A stretch of 55,123 nucleotides of DNA, taken from IMG/VR virus record IMGVR_UViG_3300046477_000451, positions 1-55,123 of that record, one strand, 5' to 3'. Below, in pieces: positions 1 to 7,013 of the stretch. The position numbers were made by a program, and so were the translations under genes. How positions within the stretch are numbered: position 1 is the stretch's first letter; every line of letters begins with the position of its first letter. The notes below the pieces were generated by a model. That model did not search any database. It had not been told where the DNA came from and saw only the letters and a list, made by a program, of their open reading frames with translations. The stretch is from a virus.

Positions 1-1247
1 TCAACGACTGGAACTACGTCAGGAGGATCAAGCCGGAGTGCATCGTCCTGGACGAGTGCACCGCGATCAAGACGTTCCGGGCCCAGCGCACGCGGAAGAT
101 CAAGAGGCTCACCGCGCCGTTCCGCTTCGGCATGACCGGCACCCCGGTGGAGAACGGGAAGCCCGAGGAACTGTTCTCGATCATGCAGTGGGTCGACGAC
201 CAGGTCCTGGGCCGGTTCGACCTGTTCGACAAGACGTACATCGTGCGCAACCGCTTCGGCGGGGTGCAGAACTACAGGAACCTGCCGGTGCTGCACGCCA
301 AGCTGGCCGAGGTCATGGTCCGCAAGACGCGGCTGGACGAGGACGTGCGGCCGTACCTGCCGGAGGTGCAGGAGTCCGTCATCCCGGTCGTCCTGGACGC
401 CAAGACGAAGAAGGCGTATCGGGCCATCGCGGCCGACCTGCTGGCCGAGCTGCGCGCGGCCGGGCCAACGATGGGTGACTTCGATCTGTTCGCGCACTAC
501 CACGGGGGAGAGGCCGCCAACGAGAACAGCCAGCAGGGCAAGATCATGAGCCGCATGCAGGCGCTCGACATGCTGCTGAACCACCCGGACCTGATCGTCA
601 TGTCCGGGCAGCAGTACGAGGAGAGCCAGGAGGCACGCTCGCGCGGCGCCGAGAAGAAGGTGTGGCCTGGCTCGAAGTACGCCTACGAGGTGTGGCAGTC
701 CGGCCTGCTCGATGACGTCACCACGGCTCCGAAACTGGACGCGGTGGCGGCAGCGGTCGAGGACATCATGGCGGTGCCCGGCAACAAGATCATCGTGTTC
801 AGCGTCAACCCCGACATGCTGGACCTGCTCGGTGACCGGCTGCCGGAGAACTCCTTCGTCACCTACACCGGCCGCATGTCGTCGGCAGCCAAGGCATATG
901 CCGCCCAGCGGTTCGAGACCGACGAACAGTGTCGGGTGTTCCTGTCCTCGCACGCGGGGGCGTTCGGCACCGACCTGTACATGGCGAACTATTTGATCAA
1001 CTACGACCTCGCCTGGTCGGCCGGGAAGCAGGACCAGATCAACGCCCGGCACAACCGAGCGAGCAGCCAGTTCAAGGACATCTACATCCTGAACGCCATC
1101 ACCTCGGGCACCACCGAGCCGCGCAAGCTGGCGATGCTGGCGCACAAGCGGAGGGTGGGCAGCGCCATCACAGACGGGCGCGGGGCTGATGCGAAGGGTC
1201 GGATCGAGAACGACGTCCAGACCCTGACGCAGTGCCTGGAGGCGTAA
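1..1247 (+). CDS. SNF2-type DNA helicase/translocase, C-terminal part (5' end outside window)
   Basis: The frame is open from base 3 and gives 414 residues; the start lies upstream of the window. A Walker B-like DECT (a DEAH variant, in VLDECTAIK) is followed by GMTGTPVEN, the usual SNF2 motif III context, about 25 residues later. Near the C-terminus QDQINARHNRASS matches the helicase motif VI region (Q..R..R) of helicase domain 2. This order is that of superfamily 2 SNF2-like ATPases, which move along duplex DNA using ATP. In phages such proteins usually sit with replication and recombination genes, as here. Which substrate it remodels cannot be told from sequence. Confidence 0.85.
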   Translation, partial: NDWNYVRRIKPECIVLDECTAIKTFRAQRTRKIKRLTAPFRFGMTGTPVENGKPEELFSIMQWVDDQVLGRFDLFDKTYIVRNRFGGVQNYRNLPVLHAKLAEVMVRKTRLDEDVRPYLPEVQESVIPVVLDAKTKKAYRAIAADLLAELRAAGPTMGDFDLFAHYHGGEAANENSQQGKIMSRMQALDMLLNHPDLIVMSGQQYEESQEARSRGAEKKVWPGSKYAYEVWQSGLLDDVTTAPKLDAVAAAVEDIMAVPGNKIIVFSVNPDMLDLLGDRLPENSFVTYTGRMSSAAKAYAAQRFETDEQCRVFLSSHAGAFGTDLYMANYLINYDLAWSAGKQDQINARHNRASSQFKDIYILNAITSGTTEPRKLAMLAHKRRVGSAITDGRGADAKGRIENDVQTLTQCLEA

Positions 1248-1268
1248 CTTCCAGGATCGCACGAGGGG

Positions 1269-1334
1269 CGTCGAGTGGTTCTAAAGCCGTAATCGCATGG
1301 CACCATCAAGGCATGCGAGAAGAACCACTCGACG
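1269..1334 (+). repeat. 14-bp inverted repeat around a small-gene start
   Basis: The arm at 1269-1282 (CGTCGAGTGGTTCT) is the exact reverse complement of 1321-1334, with a 38-nt loop. The loop holds a GCCGTAA element (1286-1292) and the ATG at 1313. As RNA it could hold that start codon in a hairpin loop; as DNA it could be an operator. Confidence 0.6.
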
Positions 1335-1447
1335 TCCTGCTCCGTGAGGGGATTGAGGACGTCATACGCCCACCGGAGGAGCGGGAGGACTGGGACCTGA
1401 CCCCCGTCCGCCTGGCGCTTCGTGGCGCCGTCGCTGACCTGTGGTGA
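1313..1447 (+). CDS. Small acidic hypothetical protein
   Basis: The frame encodes 44 residues (MREEPLDVLLREGIEDVIRP...) and ends TGA. It is rich in Glu and Asp and shows no recognisable domain. The Shine-Dalgarno sequence is weak (AAGG two bases before ATG). It sits alone between the helicase stop and the promoter at 1475, and its first codons form one arm of a 14-bp inverted repeat. It could be real or chance; its phase is open upstream to 1232. Confidence 0.4.
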   Translation: MREEPLDVLLREGIEDVIRPPEEREDWDLTPVRLALRGAVADLW

Positions 1448-1474
1448 TTTTGTAAAGCGGATGGCGCCAATCCG

Positions 1475-1503
1475 TTGACAACCGCATATGCCGAACGTAG
1501 AGT
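1475..1503 (+). promoter_or_regulatory. Sigma-70/HrdB-type promoter
   Basis: TTGACA (1475-1480), 17-bp spacer, TAGAGT (1498-1503). Transcription would start near 1510 and read the DUF4258-like gene at 1559. Confidence 0.7.
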
Positions 1504-1558
1504 CGTCCTCACGAAGAGCTAATCGAACGAAGGATCGAACAGCACGCAGGAGGACAGC

Positions 1559-1906
1559 ATGACCACCATCGCGGAAGCGCTCGGCATCGCCTGGGGCAGC
1601 AACAGCGTCACCGACGCCCCCGAGTACCGGCTGACCTACCACGCGCAGAAGCAGGCCGCCCTGAAGGGCTGGAGCAGCGCGCAGGTACTGGAGGCCGCCA
1701 ACCGCCCGCAGCACACCTCCCCATCCAGCCGGTTCCCCGGCCAGTGGCGCCACGTCCGAGGCGAGATAGTCGCCGTCGTCGACCCGGCAGACCACCGCGT
1801 GATCACCGTCTACCAGGACGTGGCGGAGACCGGACTCCGCACCGACCAGACCGACGCCGACGCCCAGCGCTACGCCAGGGGCCGCCACGGTCTCGGCTGC
1901 AAGTAA
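1559..1906 (+). CDS. DUF4258-like small protein
   Basis: This 115-residue protein starts at ATG behind a strong CAGGAGGA. The segment YRLTYHAQKQAALKGWSS followed by a Gly/Pro-rich loop and a strand with VITVYQ resembles DUF4258, a compact alpha-beta family distantly related to RelE/mRNA-interferase folds. No antitoxin-like partner is adjacent, so a toxin role is only a possibility. It has its own consensus promoter and is flanked downstream by another, so it forms a single-gene unit. The family call is from overall pattern, not a catalytic motif. Confidence 0.55.
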   Translation: MTTIAEALGIAWGSNSVTDAPEYRLTYHAQKQAALKGWSSAQVLEAANRPQHTSPSSRFPGQWRHVRGEIVAVVDPADHRVITVYQDVAETGLRTDQTDADAQRYARGRHGLGCK

Positions 1907-1932
1907 CGGCATCAAGAAGACGTAATCCGGTA

Positions 1933-1961
1933 TAGACAATCCTGAAGACGTAATGTAGAGT
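1933..1961 (+). promoter_or_regulatory. Sigma-70-type promoter
   Basis: TAGACA (1933-1938), 17-bp spacer, TAGAGT (1956-1961). A direct repeat GACGTAAT flanks it at 1919 and 1948. It would drive the replication gene run from 2011. Confidence 0.6.
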
Positions 1962-2010
1962 CGGACCTGCTCAACCGACCTACTACTCCGTAGAAAGAGA
2001 GCCCCGCTCT

Positions 2011-2487
2011 ATGGCTACCGTGCAGCGACGAGCGACCCAGCGCATCGAGCGCCCCATCTCCCTCAACCAGGCAGCGCCCTGGGAGAAGACCCGGCAGTTC
2101 CTGGCCCTGAAGTTCCAGGAGACCGAGATCGTCACCCGCAAGAACAAGTTGCGCGACGAGGTCAGCGTCCACGTGGACGCCAACGGCGAGGTCGACGAGA
2201 AGGGCAGCAAGTTCTGGAAGTTGGACCCGCCCATCGAGGTCAACGGCCAGAAGTTCACCGAGGTCAAGCGCGAGCGCCGCGTCTCCACCTCCCTGGACGC
2301 CGAGAAGGCCGAGGAACTGGCCGTCGCCAAGGGCATCCGTGACCGCCTCTTCAAGCAGGTCACCACCGAGGTCCTGGACCAGGACGAGTTGTACGTCCTC
2401 AACCAGGAGGGCGTCATCAGCGACGAGGAACTGGACGGTCTGTTCGTCGAGACCGAGTCCTTCGCCTTCAAGCCCATCCGCGCCTGA
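2011..2487 (+). CDS. Hypothetical protein, first gene of replication run
   Basis: This 158-residue charged protein starts ATG after GAAAGAGAG. It has a basic N-terminus (RRATQRIERPIS), a Lys-rich middle (TRKNKLRDEV) and an acidic C-terminus, and no motif I recognise. It is the first gene behind the promoter at 1933 and precedes a MerR-type protein, an ssDNA-binding protein and the DNA polymerase. A replication or recombination accessory role is therefore possible, but only by position. Confidence 0.75.
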   Translation: MATVQRRATQRIERPISLNQAAPWEKTRQFLALKFQETEIVTRKNKLRDEVSVHVDANGEVDEKGSKFWKLDPPIEVNGQKFTEVKRERRVSTSLDAEKAEELAVAKGIRDRLFKQVTTEVLDQDELYVLNQEGVISDEELDGLFVETESFAFKPIRA

Positions 2488-2502
2488 CAGGAGCCCCACC
2501 AC

Positions 2503-2973
2503 ATGAGCACACTCGCCAGCACCATCGACGACCAGTTCGCCGCCCTCGGTGAGCAGTACTACCCCGGCTCGACGCGCCCCCTGGTACGTCACCCCAACCG
2601 GCTTAATACCGAGGCCGCCCAGTCGGCGTCCGACCCCGGAGCATGGGACGCCAAGCCCCGCAAGTACGTCGTGGCCGGAGTCGAGACGGCGTTCTTCACC
2701 GTCGGCGACCTCGCCAAGGCGCTGGGACGGCAGCCCGTGACCATCCGGAAGTGGGAGCGCGAGGGAGTCATCCCCAAGTCCACCTACCAGTCGCCGGGCA
2801 AGGACGGGGACGTACGCGGCCGACGCCGCCTGTACACCCGCGAGCAGGTCGAGGGCATCGTCCGCATCGCCTACGAGGAAGGCGTCCTCGTCTCCCACCA
2901 GAAGCCGATCAAGGACACCCAGTTCAGCGCCCGCGTCATCGCGCTCTTCAAGGCCCTGGCGGGCGACGAGTGA
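2503..2973 (+). CDS. MerR-like helix-turn-helix protein
   Basis: This 156-residue protein has an N-terminal extension of about 60 residues and then a MerR/excisionase-type winged HTH: FTVGDLAKALGRQPVTIRKWEREGVIPKS, followed by the wing and RRRLYTREQVEGIVRIAYEEG. It should bind DNA, either as a regulator or as an origin-associated protein; the replication neighbours fit the second. The extension contains RLNTEAA, encoded by a copy of the repeated CTTAATACC motif at 2602-2610, outside the conserved fold. ATG follows GGAGCC. Confidence 0.75.
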   Translation: MSTLASTIDDQFAALGEQYYPGSTRPLVRHPNRLNTEAAQSASDPGAWDAKPRKYVVAGVETAFFTVGDLAKALGRQPVTIRKWEREGVIPKSTYQSPGKDGDVRGRRRLYTREQVEGIVRIAYEEGVLVSHQKPIKDTQFSARVIALFKALAGDE

Positions 2974-3206
2974 GGATCGTCAAGAGCCAGAAGCACCACG
3001 TGTCCATGGGCAACTTCGAGTGGGTGGAGTTCGGCTACGAGGTCGACATCTCCACCGACGACTTCCCCAAGGCGCGCACGCTCGACGACCTGGACAAGGT
3101 CGCGACCGACCAGATCGGCAAGGCCCTCGCGGCCGACATCGAGGAAGCCCGGCTGAACACGGGCGAAGCGTCCTCGTACATCCATCTCTACCAGCAGGAG
3201 AACTGA
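2970..3206 (+). CDS. Hypothetical protein
   Basis: A GTG start overlaps the preceding stop (GTGA), giving 78 residues. The protein is acidic with a likely beta-hairpin (FEWVEFGYEVDIS) followed by a helix (LDDLDKVATDQIGKALAADIEEA). No family is recognised. It is coupled on both sides, with the ssDNA-binding protein starting directly after its stop, which suggests co-expression. An internal ATG at 3006 is an alternative start. Confidence 0.65.
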   Translation: MRIVKSQKHHVSMGNFEWVEFGYEVDISTDDFPKARTLDDLDKVATDQIGKALAADIEEARLNTGEASSYIHLYQQEN

Positions 3207-4022
3207 ATGCCCCGCACCCTTACCCGCCGCCGCACCGCCCGCGACACCGAGGCGTACTCCCCGGCCGACGAGCCGGAAGAGGAGAAGGGCTACGAGGAGG
3301 AAGAGGACGAGCGTCCGGCCCGTGGCTCCCGCCGTGGCTCGCGCCGCCAGTCGCTTAATACCGAGGAGGCCGACACCTCCCGACGCTCGCGCCGCGCCTC
3401 CCGTGACGAGGACGACGACGAGGACGACGAGCCCGCGCCGAAGGTCGGCGGCCGTGGCTGGGGGTCGTACGAGAAGACCAAGCAGGCGTCCTCCGGCTTC
3501 CCGGACAACTTCAAGGCGGGCACCGAGTCCGTGATCGTGAAGTTCCTGGACGAGGAGCCGTTCCTGGTCTTCCTCCAGCACTGGATCGAGCGCTCCGGCA
3601 AGAAGTCCTTCACCTGCCTGGAGAGCAAGTGCCCGCTGTGCGACGACGCGGGTGACAAGCCCAGCCAGCAGGTCTCCTTCAACGTCATCGACTTCACCGA
3701 CCCCGACGACCCGCAGATCAAGGTCTGGCAGGTCGGCCCGATGGTCGCGGACATCCTGAAGAACTTCTCCAAGGACAAGAAGACGGCCCCGATCAACCGG
3801 GACGACCTGTACTTCTCCGTCCGCAAGGAGACCAAGAACCGCAAGACCAACTACTACATCACGCCGATCAAGGAGCGTGACCTCCTCGACGACTGGGACA
3901 TCGAGCCCCTGAGCGAGGAGGACCTGGAGGAGTTCGACGCCAAGGCGTACGACGAGGACATCCTCCAGGTGACCCGCCGCACCGAACTCAAGGGCATCGT
4001 CCGGGAGATCCTGAACGACTAG
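3207..4022 (+). CDS. Zinc-containing single-stranded DNA-binding protein (T4 gp32-like)
   Basis: The protein has 271 residues. The first 90 are disordered, with alternating Glu/Asp and Arg/Ser blocks. A conserved-looking core begins near GGRGWGSYEKTKQ and carries C137LESKCPLC, a zinc-knuckle arrangement seen in gp32-like phage SSBs, then beta-rich sequence to about residue 225 and an acidic tail (SEEDLEEFDAKAYDEDI). It would coat ssDNA at forks and sits next to the DNA polymerase. The disordered region holds SLNTEE from a copy of the 9-mer at 3354. The acidic tract at the N-terminus as well as the C-terminus is unusual. Confidence 0.7.
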   Translation: MPRTLTRRRTARDTEAYSPADEPEEEKGYEEEEDERPARGSRRGSRRQSLNTEEADTSRRSRRASRDEDDDEDDEPAPKVGGRGWGSYEKTKQASSGFPDNFKAGTESVIVKFLDEEPFLVFLQHWIERSGKKSFTCLESKCPLCDDAGDKPSQQVSFNVIDFTDPDDPQIKVWQVGPMVADILKNFSKDKKTAPINRDDLYFSVRKETKNRKTNYYITPIKERDLLDDWDIEPLSEEDLEEFDAKAYDEDILQVTRRTELKGIVREILND

Positions 4023-4080
4023 CGGCCTCCCACGGGGAGGTTCCAGCACCGCGCTGGGGCCTCCCCTCAGCTTTCCCATC
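4023..4080 (+). terminator. GC-rich hairpins between SSB and polymerase genes
   Basis: CCTCCC-ACGG-GGAGG and a longer GAGG..CCAGC / GCTGG..CCTC pairing can form alternative hairpins just after the SSB stop. No T-run follows, so it may be a partial terminator or mRNA stabiliser. Confidence 0.35.
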
Positions 4081-4100
4081 CACCACCACCGGAGCCCGCT

Positions 4101-6080
4101 GTGAAGATCCGCAACTCCGTCATCCTCACCCCCGACCGACTTAATACCGTGGTCGAGCGCTTCATGGAGCGTCCGGCCTTCTCCTTCGACATCGAGACCT
4201 TCGGCGCCAACCGAAACGTCCCGACGCAGAACGTCGCCAACTGGCTCTCGCTGGCCGCCGACGGCATGGCCTACGCCATCCCCTTCGGCCACCCCAACGG
4301 CGACGTCCTGCTGAGCAGGGCCACCAAGAAGAAGAACCGGCTCACTGGGAAGTTTGACGCCATCCCGGCCGTCTACGACGCCCCGCCGGAGCAGATGCTC
4401 CCCAGCGAGGTGTTCTCCATCCTCAAGCCGCTGTTCTTCGCCGAAGACAAGATCAAGATCGCGCATAACGCCACGTTCGACCTGATCTCCACGGCGAAGT
4501 ACTGGGGCGAGATCTGCCCGCCGGAGTACAGCGACACCATCGTCCTTCAGTGGCTCCTCGACGAGAACATGAAGCAAAAGGGCCTGAAGGAGTTGATCAA
4601 GCGCTACTACAAGGTCGACTACGACACCGAGAACGTCGGCAAGTGCGTCGAGGCCCACCCCTTCTCCAAGGTCGCGCACTACGCGTACATGGACGCGAAG
4701 TACACGTGGCTGCTGTGGAAGCGGTACCAGCGGCAGATCCAGGAGCAGAACCTGACCCACGTCAGGCGCCTGGAGGAAGACGTCCTGGGTGTGCTGCTCG
4801 ACATGGGCATCACCGGGGCGCCGGTCGACGAGGCTGCGATGCGCGAGCTGGTGACGGACATGTCCGCCCGGCTGGTCGACATCGAGGCGGACATCTACCG
4901 GGCCGCAGGCAAGCAGTTCAACCTCAACGCTCCGGCGCAGAAGGCCGAGGTGCTGTACTCCCCCAAGAGCGAGGGTGGCCAGGGCCTCAAGCCGATGAAG
5001 CCCACCGACGGCGGGAAGAAGAAGCGCGACGCGGGCCAGGCGCTGGAGTGGAAGGACTACTCCACCGACTCCGACAGCCTGGAGAAGCACGAGAGCAACA
5101 AGGTCGTCAAGAAGCTCCTGGAGTACGCGGAAGTCAGCAAGCTGCTCGACTACCCCATCGCGTACCTCGGAGTGGAGGGCGACCCGAAGAAGCCCTGCCG
5201 GATCTTCGACGGCCGGATCCACGCCGACTTCGTCCAGTACGGAACGGTGACCGGACGGTTCTCCTGCCGAGAACCCAACCTCCAGAACATCCCCCGGCCC
5301 GACACCGAACTCGGTAAGAAGATCCGTGGCCTGTTCATCGCGCCGCCCGGCTACAAGCTGGTCGTCGCGGACTACGGGCAGATCGAACTCGTCGTGCTCG
5401 CGCACTTCATCGGTCGTGGCGACCTCTACAAGGGGTTCCACAACGGAGTCGACCCGCACTCGGCGACGGCCGCCGCGCTCATGGGCGTGGACCCGCAGGA
5501 GTTCATGCGGCGGGTCAAGGAGGGCGACCGAACCTGCATCGACTTCCGTCAGGTCGCCAAGGGCATCAACTTCGCCGTCGTGTACGGCGCGGGCCCCGAC
5601 AAGGTCGCCTCGATGGCAGGCATCACCGTGAAGGAAGCCAAGCGCTTCATGGAGATGCACCAGAAGATGTTCCCGGAGGTCTATGCCTTCAAGGAGCAGG
5701 TCATCCGGGTCTGCCGGTCGCGGCGCCCCCCGCACATCCGCACCCTGCTCGGCCGCAAGCGGCGCCTGCCGCTCATCCTCAGCCAGAACAACGGCCTGCG
5801 GATGGGTGCCGAGCGCCAGGCGGTGAACTCCCTCATCCAGGGGAGCGCGGCCGACCTGATCAAGTTGGCCATGATCCGGCTGAACAGCGCCCTGCCGGAC
5901 GACATGCGCCTGATCCTCTCCGTGCACGACGAACTCGTGACGCTCGCGCCGGAGGACCGGGCCGAGGAATGCGCCGCGCTGGTGAAGGAAGCCATGCTCG
6001 GCGAAGGAATCCAGAAACTGCTCCGCGTCCCGCTCTCGTCGGACGTGAAAATCGTGGACCGCTGGTCGGAGGCAAAGTAA
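4101..6080 (+). CDS. polA: Family A DNA polymerase with 3'-5' exonuclease
   Basis: This 659-residue polymerase starts GTG behind GGAG. The exonuclease domain shows SFDIETFG (Exo I), IAHNATFDL (Exo II) and a YMDAKYT (Exo III) context, so proofreading is probably active. The polymerase domain has motif A VADYGQIELVVLAHF near residue 425, motif B around RQVAKGINFAVVYGAG (about 485-500) and motif C LSVHDELV near 608. No 5'-3' exonuclease domain is present. It should be the phage replicative polymerase. The 9-mer at 4140 encodes RLNT at residues 13-16, before the exonuclease core. Confidence 0.95.
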   Translation: MKIRNSVILTPDRLNTVVERFMERPAFSFDIETFGANRNVPTQNVANWLSLAADGMAYAIPFGHPNGDVLLSRATKKKNRLTGKFDAIPAVYDAPPEQMLPSEVFSILKPLFFAEDKIKIAHNATFDLISTAKYWGEICPPEYSDTIVLQWLLDENMKQKGLKELIKRYYKVDYDTENVGKCVEAHPFSKVAHYAYMDAKYTWLLWKRYQRQIQEQNLTHVRRLEEDVLGVLLDMGITGAPVDEAAMRELVTDMSARLVDIEADIYRAAGKQFNLNAPAQKAEVLYSPKSEGGQGLKPMKPTDGGKKKRDAGQALEWKDYSTDSDSLEKHESNKVVKKLLEYAEVSKLLDYPIAYLGVEGDPKKPCRIFDGRIHADFVQYGTVTGRFSCREPNLQNIPRPDTELGKKIRGLFIAPPGYKLVVADYGQIELVVLAHFIGRGDLYKGFHNGVDPHSATAAALMGVDPQEFMRRVKEGDRTCIDFRQVAKGINFAVVYGAGPDKVASMAGITVKEAKRFMEMHQKMFPEVYAFKEQVIRVCRSRRPPHIRTLLGRKRRLPLILSQNNGLRMGAERQAVNSLIQGSAADLIKLAMIRLNSALPDDMRLILSVHDELVTLAPEDRAEECAALVKEAMLGEGIQKLLRVPLSSDVKIVDRWSEAK

Positions 6081-6548
6081 ATGGGAATCTTCAGCAGGAA
6101 GAGGGACGACGAGTTCCCCGAGGAACTTAATACCGAGGAGGAAGACCTCCAGGTCGACCTCTACACTCCGCAAATGCTGACCAAGCGGCTGCTCTGGGAC
6201 ATTGTCCCGTGCGGTGAGGTCGAGGCGCTGATCCCGCTCATGAACCTCACTCCGGACAGCCCGGAAGTCTCCGAAATGGAGCACCAGGCCAGCCACGACC
6301 GGATAGACCAACTCACACCGCTGAGGGAAATGCTAGCGCTGCTCATCCCGCTAGTTTCTGGCATTACTGCCTCGGCTATGCTGGTTAACTCCGGCAATTC
6401 AGCGGACGCGGATACCGCAGCAGTTCTTCAGCGGCATCATTCCGTAGTCGTCCGCGCCGGAGTGGTGGCGATCATCGCCAATCTCCTCGACATGGGAATC
6501 ATCAGTTACGCGGATGGAGTGCAGTTCGGTGAGCAACTTCTGGGCTAA
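6081..6548 (+). CDS. Hypothetical protein with hydrophobic helices
   Basis: ATG directly follows the polymerase stop. The 155-residue protein has a charged N-terminus, then helices around residues 40-75, a hydrophobic stretch (LALLIPLVSGITASAMLV) and another (VVRAGVVAIIANLLDMGI). It could be helical bundle or membrane-associated. Codons in its second half are less GC-rich than those of its neighbours. The N-terminal ELNTEEED comes from a 9-mer copy at 6126. The function is unknown; translational coupling suggests it works with replication. Confidence 0.75.
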   Translation: MGIFSRKRDDEFPEELNTEEEDLQVDLYTPQMLTKRLLWDIVPCGEVEALIPLMNLTPDSPEVSEMEHQASHDRIDQLTPLREMLALLIPLVSGITASAMLVNSGNSADADTAAVLQRHHSVVVRAGVVAIIANLLDMGIISYADGVQFGEQLLG

Positions 6549-6981
6549 CAAGTTGGGGGCGGCCCGACCGGCCGCCCCGGCCCCCGCCCCCGCCCAGCCC
6601 CCGGCCTCGCAGCAGCAGGCCGGGGGCCCATGGTGGGCCACCCCGCAACAGCAGCCCTACCCCCCGCAGCAGCCGGTCCAGCAGACAGTGCCACAGCCCC
6701 AGCAGCAGGCCCCGGCCCGCGCGATGGTGGCCAAGCAGGACACGCACTGCCCGGACTGCGGAGGCTCGAACTACTTCCGACCGGTAGGCCAGCCCAACGC
6801 CATGGCTCAGTGCTACGAGTGCGGCTACAACCCGCGCTTCCAGCAGAGCACGGCTGGCCTTCCGTCGGGCAGCGGAGGAGACGGTCCCGCCACCCCAGCC
6901 AAGCAGGTCGCCTCGGGCGGTCTGGGAGGCCGGAGCAACTACAACCCGGGCGCCATCATCAAGGCCGACGGCTCGGTCTGA
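6529..6981 (+). CDS. Pro/Gln-rich zinc-ribbon protein
   Basis: GTG at 6529 follows GGAG by nine bases and overlaps the upstream gene; the protein starts VSNFWANKLG and has about 150 residues. A Pro/Ala/Gln-rich linker (about residues 15-70) leads to a zinc ribbon CPDCGGSNYF...CYECGYNPRF. Such ribbons bind nucleic acid or act as protein docking modules. It ends in a Gly-rich tail. Its position between polymerase and ribonucleotide reductase suggests a replication accessory, but the role is not defined. An ATG at 6514 is an alternative start. Confidence 0.75.
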   Translation: MSNFWANKLGAARPAAPAPAPAQPPASQQQAGGPWWATPQQQPYPPQQPVQQTVPQPQQQAPARAMVAKQDTHCPDCGGSNYFRPVGQPNAMAQCYECGYNPRFQQSTAGLPSGSGGDGPATPAKQVASGGLGGRSNYNPGAIIKADGSV

Positions 6982-7013
6982 GCGCCCTCTCCTCCCTGAC
7001 GCATCTCTACTGA

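Noticed and set aside
3160-3170. Leu-Asn-Thr at about 3161 as a further motif copy
   Set aside because: It is encoded CTG AAC ACG, so the DNA motif is absent; it shows the tripeptide can occur by chance.
2871-6311. Very long minus-strand open frame opposite the polymerase
   Set aside because: It is a shadow of GC-rich plus-strand coding with a Val/Leu/Asp/Arg-biased composition and no start signals.
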